The notes below the pieces were generated by a model. The model saw only the letters and a program-made list of their open reading frames with translations, was not told the origin of the DNA and did no database searches. From Alloalcanivorax balearicus MACL04 (GTDB taxonomy: Bacteria; Pseudomonadota; Gammaproteobacteria; Pseudomonadales; Alcanivoracaceae): 64,000 bases of DNA. The DNA lies in contig NZ_ARXS01000015.1 in assembly GCF_025532145.1 (NCBI RefSeq), forward strand, positions 1 to 64,000, in the 5' to 3' direction. Position 1 is the stretch's first letter, and every line of letters begins with the position of its first letter. The position numbers and the translations under genes were made by a program. Of this stretch, positions 36,708-45,386 are shown piece by piece.

Positions 36708-38195
36708 TTAATACCGCACCGTCACCGACTTCAATTCGGTGTAATCCTCGATGAAGGCGCTGCCGAACTCCCGGCCGATGCCGGAGCCCTTGACGCCACC
36801 GAACGGCACCGCCGGATCGATGAAGGTGTGCATGTTCACCCACACCGTGCCCGCTTCGATGCGCGGCACCAGACGCAGGGCCCTGGACAAATCGTTGGTC
36901 CAGAGGCTGGCGGTGAGGCCGTAGGGACTGTCGTTCATGAGGGAGAGCAATTCCTCTTCGTCATCGAAAGGCAGGAAGCACGCCACCGGGCCGAACACTT
37001 CCTCTTGCAGCAAAGTGGCATCGCGACGATCCGCCACCGCCAGGGTCGGTTCGATAAAGAAGCCAGGGCGGTCCAGCGCCCGGCCACCGTGGACGATCTC
37101 GCAACCCTGATCGGGGGCACTGGCGAAGTACTGGCTGACTTTTTCGAAGTGCGGGCGGTTGGAGAGCGGTCCAAAGTCGGTGCTTTCATCCAGCGGCGAG
37201 CCGATTCTGAGCTGCTTCAGTTGTGCCGCCACGCCGTCGACGATTTCGTCCAGCCGTGAGCGGTGCACGTAGAATCGTTCCGCCGCCGCGCACACCTGGC
37301 CTTGATGCAGATAAGCCGCTTCCATGACACCGGCCACCGCCTTTTGGGGGTCGATATCGGCGAGAAAGCCGGCGGCGTTCTTGCCGCCCAGTTCGAGGGT
37401 GGCTCGGGTCAGGTTGGCCTGCATGGCCTGGGCGCCGACCTTGCGACCGGTGTTCATGGAACCGGTGAACGAGACCTTGCTGATCTTTTCGTGCTCGATC
37501 AGCGCCTGGCCGCAGGCACCGGTGCCGCAGACCACGTTGAGAACGCCGTCGGGCAGGCCGGCTTCCTTTGCCAACCCGGCCAAACGCAGCAGGGTGAAGG
37601 GCGTGAACTCGCTGGGTTTGATCACCACAGTGCAGCCACAGACCAGCGCCGAGGCAATTTTCCAGATGGCGATCATCAACGAGAAGTTCCACGGCACGAT
37701 ACCGGCCACCACGCCGACCGGTTCGCGTAACGTGAAGGCGGTGTAGCGTTCGCCCTGCATGGAAGGCAGTGACGGTGTCAGGGTCTCGCCGTTGATCTTG
37801 CCGGCCCAGCCGGCGTAATAGCGAAGGAAATGGCTGCTTTGTCCCACCTCGAAGGCCCGGGACAATTGAATGGTCTTGCCGGAGCACAGTGTTTCCAATT
37901 GCGCCAGCTCTTCCCCGTGCTGATCGATCAGATCGGCGAGCCGGTTAAGGATGGCGCCGCGCTGCAGCGGCGCCATGTCCCGCCAGACGCGGTGAAAGGC
38001 GTGGTGGGCGGCGTTCACCGCGGCGTCTGTTTGCGCCGGCTCCGCTTCCCGTACCTCCGAGAAGGTTTCGCCGGTGCCGGGGTTCACCACCGGGTGGGCC
38101 GGACCGGTGGCCCGGCCATATTCGCCGTTGATGAAACAATCGTGGCCCTGCTGCAGGAATGCCCGCACCTCGGCTAATAAAGCGATGTCGCTCAT
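36708..38195 (-). CDS. phenylacetaldehyde-dehydrogenase-type aldehyde dehydrogenase
   Basis: This 495-residue NAD-dependent aldehyde dehydrogenase has catalytic Cys302 (GQVCAAAERF), general base Glu268 (LELGGKN) and the FTGSMNTGRKVG nucleotide loop. The overall sequence and length match the phenylacetaldehyde dehydrogenases FeaB/StyD. It is the last gene of the minus-strand amine-oxidation operon, 18 bases after the porin gene. The likely reaction is oxidation of the aryl-acetaldehyde released by the amine dehydrogenase to the aryl-acetate. The substrate is inferred from context. Confidence 0.82.
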   Translation of the reverse strand: MSDIALLAEVRAFLQQGHDCFINGEYGRATGPAHPVVNPGTGETFSEVREAEPAQTDAAVNAAHHAFHRVWRDMAPLQRGAILNRLADLIDQHGEELAQLETLCSGKTIQLSRAFEVGQSSHFLRYYAGWAGKINGETLTPSLPSMQGERYTAFTLREPVGVVAGIVPWNFSLMIAIWKIASALVCGCTVVIKPSEFTPFTLLRLAGLAKEAGLPDGVLNVVCGTGACGQALIEHEKISKVSFTGSMNTGRKVGAQAMQANLTRATLELGGKNAAGFLADIDPQKAVAGVMEAAYLHQGQVCAAAERFYVHRSRLDEIVDGVAAQLKQLRIGSPLDESTDFGPLSNRPHFEKVSQYFASAPDQGCEIVHGGRALDRPGFFIEPTLAVADRRDATLLQEEVFGPVACFLPFDDEEELLSLMNDSPYGLTASLWTNDLSRALRLVPRIEAGTVWVNMHTFIDPAVPFGGVKGSGIGREFGSAFIEDYTELKSVTVRY

Positions 38196-38213
38196 GGTCC
38201 AGTCCTCATTGCA

Positions 38214-39530
38214 TTAAAACGAAAAGGCGACGATCAATTGGCTGTACAGGTTGCGATCGTCATTACCTAGTTGCGTGCCACCATCGGCGGCGGCGCGGTC
38301 CGGTTGGTACAGGCCGATGACCGGAATCAGGGCGAGGTGGTCGTTCACCGCCCATTCCAGATAGAGGTCGTATTCCCGGGCACTGGTGTCCGCTCCGGCG
38401 TCCCGGTCCAGAGTGGTGAAGTCGTAGGCCAGCAAACCGAGCGACAGGTTTTCCTTTGGCGTCACCGTCGCGCCGAGATGATGGACTCGTGAATTGGTGT
38501 TGAACGGTCCAGCGTAATTCGCCGCCACTTCGCCCTGGAACCAGGTGCCGAGAGCGCGGCCATTACCGTAGAGCAGCGGATCATAGCCTGTGGAGAAACG
38601 GCTGAATCGATAGTTGATACTGGGCCGCCAGGGCATCTCGGAGAAGGTCCAGCCCAGTTCCGCGTACCAGGCGTTTTCATCATCCTGGTCCTGATCCTGC
38701 CAGGCGTATTCCGCGGCCAGGAACAGATTCTCCACGCCAGCGTTGCCCTGAGCGCGCAGGCTGACGGTTTCCAAGTCATCCCGTTGCGGATAGAGGAAGG
38801 CGAATTCGTCGTCCAGATCGGTGACCTTGACGTAGGTGATGCCCACGGTGCCTTTGTCGTTTACATGCTCCAGAACACCGACGTTCAGTTCCGGTTTGGC
38901 CTGGGCCGGGTTATCGGATTGCAGCCACATGACGTCACCGCGCCAGCCTTGTTCGCCACTCAGACTGATGATGGCGGTCTTGTCGAAGGCGCTGCGGCCG
39001 GCAAGATAGTAAGCACCGCCACGGTTCAGCGCGCCGTCGGCGATGCCCTTGCCGAAGTTCAGTGAATCACTGGTGATCAGAAAGCCGTCGCCGACGATCA
39101 CGCTCTGCCGGCCGGCGGACACCACCAGACCATCTTTGCCGAGAGCGGGAAACAGGGCGCCGGAGTGCCAAGTCAGGAAAGCATCTTCCAGTTTGGTGGT
39201 GCGCTCGCCGCCGTCGGAGAAGCCGGCGGCGTCACCATCACCCCAGGTGCCGGTGGAGGTCCAGCGCAGGGCGCCGGTGACGCGCTGATCCCGGGCCAGC
39301 CGATGTTCGCCGCTGATGCCATATTTCACCGCGCCCTCCTGCCAGGTGACGCTGCCCTCATCGAGAGTGCCGGCCTGGTCGTAGCTTTCCTGACTGTGCA
39401 GCCAGGCGGCGGTGCCGGAAACATCGAAATTCAAAGTGGTATGATCGTTGTTGGTCAATTCCAACGCTTGTGCGCTGGTGGCCATTAGCAGGAGAGAGCC
39501 CCCGGCAAGAGGGGCGAGCGTGACACGCAT
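38214..39530 (-). CDS. outer-membrane porin-like protein (alginate-export-like barrel)
   Basis: This 438-residue protein has a signal peptide ending A-Q-A near residue 22 and a beta-barrel composition rich in aromatic girdle residues, and it ends in ...LIVAFSF with a C-terminal Phe, as outer-membrane proteins do. The N-terminal part (YDQAGTLDEGSVTWQEGAVKYGISGEHRL) and SAGRQSVIVGDGFLITSDSLNFGKG resemble alginate-export/OprD-like channels. Its place between the cytochrome c and aldehyde dehydrogenase genes, with gaps of 18 bases on both sides, suggests entry of the amine substrate. Family identity is moderately sure, substrate inferred. Confidence 0.7.
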   Translation of the reverse strand: MRVTLAPLAGGSLLLMATSAQALELTNNDHTTLNFDVSGTAAWLHSQESYDQAGTLDEGSVTWQEGAVKYGISGEHRLARDQRVTGALRWTSTGTWGDGDAAGFSDGGERTTKLEDAFLTWHSGALFPALGKDGLVVSAGRQSVIVGDGFLITSDSLNFGKGIADGALNRGGAYYLAGRSAFDKTAIISLSGEQGWRGDVMWLQSDNPAQAKPELNVGVLEHVNDKGTVGITYVKVTDLDDEFAFLYPQRDDLETVSLRAQGNAGVENLFLAAEYAWQDQDQDDENAWYAELGWTFSEMPWRPSINYRFSRFSTGYDPLLYGNGRALGTWFQGEVAANYAGPFNTNSRVHHLGATVTPKENLSLGLLAYDFTTLDRDAGADTSAREYDLYLEWAVNDHLALIPVIGLYQPDRAAADGGTQLGNDDRNLYSQLIVAFSF

Positions 39531-39548
39531 GATGAATGTCCTCTGTTG

Positions 39549-40082
39549 TTATGGTGCGGTGGCGGGCATGCCGTCGTTGATGTCGATACCCTGGTCGCGC
39601 ATGGCACGGATCAGCCCGGCCCGGGTGCCGGGAATGTTGTCCATCATCCGATGGCGAACCGCCGCCACGTCAGCGGCGCTATAGGGTTGGGCGTCGGCCG
39701 GCGTGCTGTCACCAGCGATACCGTCGCGGCGCAGGATCCAGTTCAGCAGCGCCGACAGCTGTTCGTCGTTCAACGCCGCCTGGGCCACGCCGGGTACGCG
39801 CACCAGAAATTCCCTTCCCCCCGGTACGCGCAGAAAGTTGCCGACAAAGCCGATCATGTTGGGAACGTCGTTGGCGGGCGCGCCTTGCCCCTGGGGCAGA
39901 TGGCAGCCCGCGCACTGCAACTGATAGTTCACCTCCGGGCGATAGCCGGCCCGCGACAGTGGCACCTGCGGTTGCTCATTACCGGGTGCTGGTTTCTGCC
40001 CGGGGTCGGGAAACGCCCGGGCGTGCCCGGCCGGGGTGGCCAGGCAGGCAAGGATCAGCAACAGTGGCGGCAACGGCTTCAT
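39549..40082 (-). CDS. monohaem cytochrome c of the amine dehydrogenase cluster
   Basis: This 177-residue exported protein has a signal peptide (about 1-22) and one haem-binding motif CAGCH (57-61). Met76 in NDVPNMIGF is one candidate axial ligand. Its place directly after the light subunit gene (seven bases apart) suggests it takes electrons from the TTQ enzyme or an intermediate carrier and passes them to the respiratory chain. It is much too small and has too few haem sites to be the di-haem MauG maturase. Confidence 0.82.
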   Translation of the reverse strand: MKPLPPLLLILACLATPAGHARAFPDPGQKPAPGNEQPQVPLSRAGYRPEVNYQLQCAGCHLPQGQGAPANDVPNMIGFVGNFLRVPGGREFLVRVPGVAQAALNDEQLSALLNWILRRDGIAGDSTPADAQPYSAADVAAVRHRMMDNIPGTRAGLIRAMRDQGIDINDGMPATAP

Positions 40083-40089
40083 GCCGGGC

Positions 40090-40614
40090 TCAGGCGCTGG
40101 CCACGCCGCGAATCACGGCGACGGTGCAGTTGTAGACGTTGGCCTTGGCGCCCAGGCACCAGTTGATGTCGTTGTTGTTGAACGGCCGGTACATCGGTTC
40201 CTCGCTGTCGTTACGGGTGCAGGCGCACTGGCCGCAGCTGTGCTTACCGCAGCAATCGTTGTAGGAGATGATGTAGTCCAGGCCGTCCGCCGGGTTGCGG
40301 CAGGTGCCGATCCAGGTGACTTGGGATACTTCCGTGCCCGGCGGACAACTGGTCACCGAGCCGCCGCAGCAACTGCACAGAAAGCCGTCCACGGAGCAGT
40401 AACGCCAGTAGTCGCAGCTGTTGGGATCGCCCGGATCACCGGCGGATGGCGACTCCGCGGCCAGCGCCTTGGCGGTGCGGTCGATGGGTAGCAGCACCGG
40501 CATGGCGGTGCCCACCACCATCAGGGAACCAAGTTTGGAAAGAAAATTCCGCCGCGACGTGGTGCTGGCCACGTGCCGGCTGGAGCGTTCGAAAAACCGG
40601 TCGAGAAATTTCAT
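40090..40614 (-). CDS. aauA: TTQ amine dehydrogenase light (catalytic) subunit
   Basis: This 174-residue precursor has a twin-arginine signal (TSRRNFLSKL, about 19-28), so it is folded before export to the periplasm. The mature part holds 14 cysteines in the methylamine/aralkylamine dehydrogenase pattern (CDYWRYCSVDGFLCSCCGG). Aligned to Paracoccus MauA from memory, Trp101 (VTWIGTC) and Trp152 (DINWCLG) are the tryptophan tryptophylquinone pair, and Asp76 (SVDG) and Asp120 (YNDCC) match the conserved active-site aspartates. The neighbouring phenylacetaldehyde-type dehydrogenase favours the aralkylamine form over the methylamine form. Confidence 0.88.
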   Translation of the reverse strand: MKFLDRFFERSSRHVASTTSRRNFLSKLGSLMVVGTAMPVLLPIDRTAKALAAESPSAGDPGDPNSCDYWRYCSVDGFLCSCCGGSVTSCPPGTEVSQVTWIGTCRNPADGLDYIISYNDCCGKHSCGQCACTRNDSEEPMYRPFNNNDINWCLGAKANVYNCTVAVIRGVASA

Positions 40615-40629
40615 GGTCGGACTCCTGGC

Positions 40630-41235
40630 TCAGGACGGCGTATGCATGGAAGGGGAGGGCTTGTTGAGGTACTCCTGCAGGGTGGCCGCGCCCAGGTGCT
40701 CGGTTTCGAACAGGCTGTCCAGGTGTTCCCGCGAGTTCACCAGCCCTTTGGCTTTGAGCAGACCCTGACGATCGATCATCACCGCGTAGGGCAGCTTGCC
40801 GATCTGATAGGTCATGCCCACCTGCGGGCTGACCACGTAGCGAGCGCCTTCCAGCCCGAATTCCTTGATCAGTTTTCGTTGCTGTTCCGGCTCACCGTCG
40901 CTGATGTACACCACTTCCAGATCGTCGCGGGCCTTATCGATGGCACGCAGCGCGGGCAACAGGGATTTGCAGATCGGGCAAGTCGGCGACAGGAAGAACA
41001 GCAGTTGAGTGCGGTCGTTGGCGTAGCCAAAGTTCACCGGACGCCCCAACAGATCCTCGGCGGTAACCTGGGGCGCGGGCTGATTCACCGCCACGCCTTT
41101 GTCCACCATCAGCGCGCCGGCGGGCGCGATACGGGCATGCAGGACACCGATCTGACGGATCAGGCCAAACACCACCAGAGCCAGGGCGATCAGTAAGCAC
41201 CAGAGCAGAATGTTGGAAATCAATAGAGCAGTCAT
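40630..41235 (-). CDS. aauD: MauD-like thioredoxin-fold maturation protein
   Basis: This 201-residue protein has an N-terminal membrane anchor (about 5-27) and a periplasmic thioredoxin-like domain with redox motif Cys86-P-I-Cys89 in FFLSPTCPICKSLLP. MauD is required to make the many disulfides of the light subunit and for its stability. It sits between the MauE-like gene (six bases) and the light-subunit gene (15 bases), the order known from aau/mau clusters. Confidence 0.88.
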   Translation of the reverse strand: MTALLISNILLWCLLIALALVVFGLIRQIGVLHARIAPAGALMVDKGVAVNQPAPQVTAEDLLGRPVNFGYANDRTQLLFFLSPTCPICKSLLPALRAIDKARDDLEVVYISDGEPEQQRKLIKEFGLEGARYVVSPQVGMTYQIGKLPYAVMIDRQGLLKAKGLVNSREHLDSLFETEHLGAATLQEYLNKPSPSMHTPS

Positions 41236-41241
41236 AGCGTA

Positions 41242-41781
41242 TTACCTTCCGGTCAAAGCAAGCAGGCGCGGCCGATTCGCCAAGAGGGCATCGGTCGCGG
41301 CGTAAATCAGCAGGATTGCGGCGCCGGCGGCCAGCACCACGAAACCGTCGAACAAACCCAGGGTGCGTTCGGCCACGGGCAGGCCGGCCAGTATCGCCAG
41401 GGCGATCAGCAAGCCATTGCGGATCAGCAACAACGGATGCAGGGGTTGCTGGCTGTTGGGGCCGGCACAACCGCAATCGAGATCGTGGCGTCCGCGCAGC
41501 AGATTGGTGATCATGGCCAGGGTGTAGAGAGCGAGCAGGCCGGCGGCGAGAATGGCGCTGATGATGCGGCTGGGCTGGAACAGCAAGCCCAGGGCCAAAG
41601 CGCCTTCCAGAACCGGCAGGGCGCGGGCAGTGACCGTGGTCAGACTCGTTGGCAACAGCTGGTAGGCATCCAACTGGCGTTCGAACCAGGCCGGTGCCTG
41701 CAATTTATGCAGCGCCGCGCTGGCCAGGATCACCGCCAGGGCCAGGGCGCCGGCGATGCTGATAATCGGATCCAGCGTCAT
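41242..41781 (-). CDS. aauE: MauE-like membrane protein for amine dehydrogenase maturation
   Basis: This 179-residue membrane protein has about four helices and a cytoplasmic or periplasmic loop with GRHDLDCGCAGPNSQQPLHP (about 97-116). The CGC motif is typical of MauE/DoxX-like proteins. In methylamine dehydrogenase systems MauE works with MauD in light-subunit folding, perhaps passing redox equivalents across the membrane. It lies 14 bases after the heavy-subunit gene. Confidence 0.85.
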   Translation of the reverse strand: MTLDPIISIAGALALAVILASAALHKLQAPAWFERQLDAYQLLPTSLTTVTARALPVLEGALALGLLFQPSRIISAILAAGLLALYTLAMITNLLRGRHDLDCGCAGPNSQQPLHPLLLIRNGLLIALAILAGLPVAERTLGLFDGFVVLAAGAAILLIYAATDALLANRPRLLALTGR

Positions 41782-41795
41782 GGTTATTCCTCCAC

Positions 41796-42938
41796 TCAGT
41801 GATTGAGGATCAGCGTTGGGGTCTTGCTGACGCCTTCCATGGTGTGAAGGTGCTTGCCGGTTTTCAGATCAAAGGTCTCCAGGCCGCCCTCGATGTTGGT
41901 GCCCAGTAGCAGCGGGGCGTCATCGTTGGTGGCGTTGAGGCTCCAGATCAGATTCGGCGCTTCCAGCGTGCCGACCTTCTTGTGAGTTTTCAGATCGAAC
42001 GCCCAGATGATGGTGCTCGGGTCTTCCCACTTGTGCCGCTCATGATCGGGATGCATCAGCACGTAGAGACGATTCAGTCGCGGTGCGATGGCCATCAACT
42101 GCCAGCCGCCGGGGGCCCAGCCGTCTTTCTTTTCCTGTTCGTTGGTCAGTGACCAGGTGGGCAGGACCTTGGGTTTGGCATTGGAGAAATCGACACCGTG
42201 AATGACGCCCTCGGTGGTAACGAAATAGAAGGTGTCGCCGAGATGGATGGCCCTTTCCACCAGCTTCTCCTGCTCCGGGTCGAAGAATTGGGTGGTGGTG
42301 CGATCACTGACCTTGCCGTTGTCATCCAGGGTGGTGACTTGCAGATCACCGCTGCCGCACAGGGACGCGAAACGCCGGTCGCCGATCGGATAAGCCAGGA
42401 TGCAGCCATTGATGTTCACTTCGCTGGCCACTTTGCGGGCCTGGGTATCCACCACGGTAATGGTTTGCGATGGCGTGAAGTTGTAAACGTAAACAAAGCG
42501 GTCATCGCCGCTCATCGACAACGCGTACTTCTCGGTCAGCGTGGAGGCGCGCTTGGCGGGGATTTCCACTTCCCAGGAGGGGGACAGCGTGCGGGTATCC
42601 CAGGCGGTCAGCACATCGGTACGGGTGCCGCGCACATAGCGACTGAAAAAAATATCGGCGGTGTAGACCGTCTTCTGATCGTGGGCCAGCACCGCCGGCG
42701 CGGCGCCGCCGGTGCTGAGCATGCCCAGTACTTTTTGTCGGTCCGGATCCACCACCACCACCCGGGTGGCGACCATGTTGTCGAATTCGAAGTCGATCAG
42801 ATAACTGCGGTGAGGACTGGGTGGGAAGGGCAGTTCGGCCTGGCCGACGGTTTCGGTCGGCAGCGCCGCGTACAAGGACGGAGGGATCAGTACGGATCCC
42901 AACGCCAGCAGGCCGGCGGCAAATTTGGACAAAGGCAT
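41796..42938 (-). CDS. aauB: TTQ amine dehydrogenase heavy subunit
   Basis: This 380-residue periplasmic subunit has a signal peptide of about 24 residues (MPLSKFAAGLLALG..., ending LYA) and a seven-bladed propeller typical of MauB/AauB. Diagnostic stretches are VVVVDPDRQKVLGMLSTGGAAPAVLAHDQKTVYTADIFFSRYVRG (about 60-104) and KYALSMSGDDRFVYVYNFTPSQTITVVD. It forms an A2B2 enzyme with the light subunit and helps bind the electron acceptor. The start at 42938 gives a normal signal peptide. It is the first gene of the seven-gene operon; the 122-base gap upstream should contain the promoter. Confidence 0.87.
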   Translation of the reverse strand: MPLSKFAAGLLALGSVLIPPSLYAALPTETVGQAELPFPPSPHRSYLIDFEFDNMVATRVVVVDPDRQKVLGMLSTGGAAPAVLAHDQKTVYTADIFFSRYVRGTRTDVLTAWDTRTLSPSWEVEIPAKRASTLTEKYALSMSGDDRFVYVYNFTPSQTITVVDTQARKVASEVNINGCILAYPIGDRRFASLCGSGDLQVTTLDDNGKVSDRTTTQFFDPEQEKLVERAIHLGDTFYFVTTEGVIHGVDFSNAKPKVLPTWSLTNEQEKKDGWAPGGWQLMAIAPRLNRLYVLMHPDHERHKWEDPSTIIWAFDLKTHKKVGTLEAPNLIWSLNATNDDAPLLLGTNIEGGLETFDLKTGKHLHTMEGVSKTPTLILNH

Positions 42939-43060
42939 GGTGATTCCCTGTTTTTGGTTATCGATGGCATGGAACACTGCCTTCAGTCTGCGCCGGTCAG
43001 GGAAGGGGAAGCTTGAGAATGGGTGCCAACCCGTTGGCTATTCTTGCCAAGACGGGGAGT

Positions 43061-43591
43061 TCAGAGGCAGGTGCGTACCCGTTTCTGAATGTCGCGAAGC
43101 TGGGTTTCGCTGAGTGTGGTGAGCGTATGCAGGCGTTCGGGCAGTCCGCTGCTCTTGCGCTGAACGTAGAGATTGAAGCCTTTGCGTCGATCCCCGCGCA
43201 CCTGAATATCGGCGATATCCTCATAGGGTATGAGGGCCAGCCGTGGGCGCAAGGTGGTGCCGAACAGAACCCGGAGGATGTCCCCGAACAGGGCCGGCCG
43301 GTCGGGCAGCGGCGCCAGAGGGACGTAGTGGAGCCCGTGATCGTCCAGTCGGCAACGGATAACCCGGCCGGTACACCACAGCAAGGCCAGCCCGATCAGC
43401 AGAAACGACAGGCTCATGCCCGCCATGATGACGCCGGGAAAGCTGACCAGCGAGGTCAGATAGAAAAGGATGCTGTCCTTCAGCGATTCACCCGTGCCCA
43501 GGCAGATCCAGACCGGCAGGAACCCCATGAAAGTGAAGATGGTGCCCGCGATGGCGGTGGGATAGCGTTTCAGGTAGTAGGATGTTGCCAT
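43061..43591 (-). CDS. membrane protein of unknown function
   Basis: This protein of about 176 residues has two hydrophobic segments (about 13-38 and 47-73) followed by a domain with RCRLDDHGLHYVPLAPLPDRPALFGD, LIPYEDIADIQVRGDRRKGFNLYVQRKSSG, which looks like a PH-like or YcxB-like cytoplasmic domain. I recognise no specific family. The start is uncertain: ATG at 43591 (used) or 43618, neither with a clear Shine-Dalgarno. It lies between the amine operon and its presumed regulator, divergent from the next gene. Confidence 0.6.
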   Translation of the reverse strand: MATSYYLKRYPTAIAGTIFTFMGFLPVWICLGTGESLKDSILFYLTSLVSFPGVIMAGMSLSFLLIGLALLWCTGRVIRCRLDDHGLHYVPLAPLPDRPALFGDILRVLFGTTLRPRLALIPYEDIADIQVRGDRRKGFNLYVQRKSSGLPERLHTLTTLSETQLRDIQKRVRTCL

Positions 43592-43616
43592 GTCCGTATT
43601 TCGCCGGTAAGCGTCC

Positions 43617-44411
43617 ATGAACGGATTCAAGCACAAAATGGCGGTCAATACCGCCGATCCTGTCCGCGGCTTTCTCTTTGTGGCGCTGCTGTGGCTATGG
43701 CCGGCGGTGCCGTGGGCGACGGAGATTGGTCCGCCAGGCGTCTATCTGGATTTCGTCGGCGACCGTCAGGATCAGTACCAGGGGCAACTGACCGCGCCGG
43801 AATTCACCGAGCCGCTTTATTTCCTGCTATCGGATTGGGTCGCCGCCGACATCGAAGTCGGTGGCGTCGAAGGCACGGTGGTGGCCCGGTTGAGCCGGGA
43901 GATGGGGGATATCTGGGGCGGGCCGGGCAGCTATGATCTGGCGGAAGGACCGGCGCCGGAAAACGGCTCCTGGTTCGCCGGCGTCCTGGCGCCGGGACGC
44001 TATGCGCTGTGGGTGGCGTCACCGCAACGCAAGCCCCTCTCCTACACCGTATTCATGACGGCGCCATCGCGCCGGGCCCCAGAGGTTTGGAGCGTGGCGC
44101 TCGGGCGTCTGTCGCGGGAGCCGATCCTGGTCACCGAGCATCTGGAGGCACCGGTACTGACACATCGCTATCAGGTGAGGATCGACCGCCAGGGGTTGTT
44201 GGAAGCGACGCTCGGCGTGACCGGGCCGATACCACAGCTGCGGATTCTGTCCGCCGATGGCCGCCGCACCCTGGCACATACCCATGATGGGGAGGATGGC
44301 GTGCGCATCCGGGTGCCGCCGGGCCGTTATCAAGTGGAGATCAGTGGCGAGCGGCCCGCGCACTATGACCTGACACTCCATGCCACGGGGCTTTCCGCAG
44401 GCGACCACTAA
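43617..44411 (+). CDS. secreted protein of unknown function
   Basis: This 264-residue protein has an N-terminal hydrophobic segment (about 18-35) suggesting a signal peptide ending at P-W-A. The mature part may contain two similar beta-rich halves, each ending in a PGRYALWV or PGRYQVEI stretch, a pattern seen in pre-peptidase C-terminal-like beta-sandwich domains. No enzymatic motif was found. The start could also be the ATG at 43638. Its 5' end nearly touches that of the divergent membrane-protein gene. No link to amine metabolism is shown beyond position. Confidence 0.6.
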   Translation: MNGFKHKMAVNTADPVRGFLFVALLWLWPAVPWATEIGPPGVYLDFVGDRQDQYQGQLTAPEFTEPLYFLLSDWVAADIEVGGVEGTVVARLSREMGDIWGGPGSYDLAEGPAPENGSWFAGVLAPGRYALWVASPQRKPLSYTVFMTAPSRRAPEVWSVALGRLSREPILVTEHLEAPVLTHRYQVRIDRQGLLEATLGVTGPIPQLRILSADGRRTLAHTHDGEDGVRIRVPPGRYQVEISGERPAHYDLTLHATGLSAGDH

Positions 44412-44432
44412 TCCGGTGCCCGCGATCGCGGA

Positions 44433-45386
44433 TCAGTAGTGACGGCCCCGGGCCTGCAGGCGCCAGTCGCTGGGACTGATGGCGAAGGCCGCCTTGAAGC
44501 TGCGGCTAAAGGACGCGCTGTCGGTAAAGCCGTAATCCAGAGCCACTTCCAGAATGCTGCGATGGTCATTGTCGGGCAGGGCGAGAGCGTCGCGCACCGC
44601 ATCCAGCCGCACCTGGCGGATGAAGCGTCCGGGGGTGACCTGATGTTCCTGAAACAGGCGGTACAGGGCGCGCCGGGACACATGCAGCGCCTCGGCCAGT
44701 TCGTCCGGACTCAAATGCGGGTCGTCGATATGGGCGAGCACATGCTGATGAGCGGTATCCAGCCGAAGGGTAGGCGAGGCCTGACCCGCCGGCCTGACGG
44801 AACAATGGATCAGGGCGGACAGCATTAATTGCACCGCCTGAAAAATGGTCTGGGCGCTGTCACCGTCGCCGGGGCGGTCCAGTAAAGCCAGCAGAGCGGC
44901 CAGGGCCGCGCGGGCGGTGGTGCGATCACTCAACGAACGGCCGCAAAGACGGTCACTGATCTGGTGCCAGCCGGGCACCGCATGGTAGGGCAGGGTCAGC
45001 ACCGTCAATTGCGCCTGGTGATCCTTCTCCAACCGGTAGGGACGGCTGGTATCGCACACGGTGATATCGCCGGGACACAGCATCGTACGGTGGCCATCCT
45101 GCTCCACCAGCATGCGCCCGGCCTGCTGCCACATGACCTTGAGGTAGCCGGTTTCCGCCCGTTTGATGGCGTAATCAGTGCGGGTGAGCTGGCACTGGTC
45201 GGCACGGATCACCGCCACCGAGCGCTCGCCGAGACTGGTCAGGCGCACCCGGGCGTGGAAGTCGTCGTCCCGGGGCGAGGCGATTCTGAGCCAGGGGAAG
45301 TTGTCGTTGACGAACTGTCGCCACGGCTGAAACCCCCGCAGGGTGCGGGTTTCCACAAGGTGATTGGTGCTGGCTGCGGGTTCCAT
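44433..45386 (-). CDS. AraC-family regulator, FeaR-like
   Basis: This 317-residue regulator has an AraC-binding-like N-terminal domain (about 35-180, with KVMWQQAGRMLVEQDGHRTMLCPGDITVCDTSRPY) and a C-terminal double helix-turn-helix (about 215-312: SPDELAEALHVSRRALYRLFQEHQVTPGRFIRQVRLD and DYGFTDSASFSRSFKAAFAISPSDWR). The layout and the EQD...GDITLxDxSRP region resemble FeaR, the activator of phenylethylamine oxidation in E. coli. It is on the same strand as the aau operon, 1.5 kb upstream, and is its most likely regulator. The start at 45386 has GGAGGGT upstream. Confidence 0.8.
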   Translation of the reverse strand: MEPAASTNHLVETRTLRGFQPWRQFVNDNFPWLRIASPRDDDFHARVRLTSLGERSVAVIRADQCQLTRTDYAIKRAETGYLKVMWQQAGRMLVEQDGHRTMLCPGDITVCDTSRPYRLEKDHQAQLTVLTLPYHAVPGWHQISDRLCGRSLSDRTTARAALAALLALLDRPGDGDSAQTIFQAVQLMLSALIHCSVRPAGQASPTLRLDTAHQHVLAHIDDPHLSPDELAEALHVSRRALYRLFQEHQVTPGRFIRQVRLDAVRDALALPDNDHRSILEVALDYGFTDSASFSRSFKAAFAISPSDWRLQARGRHY

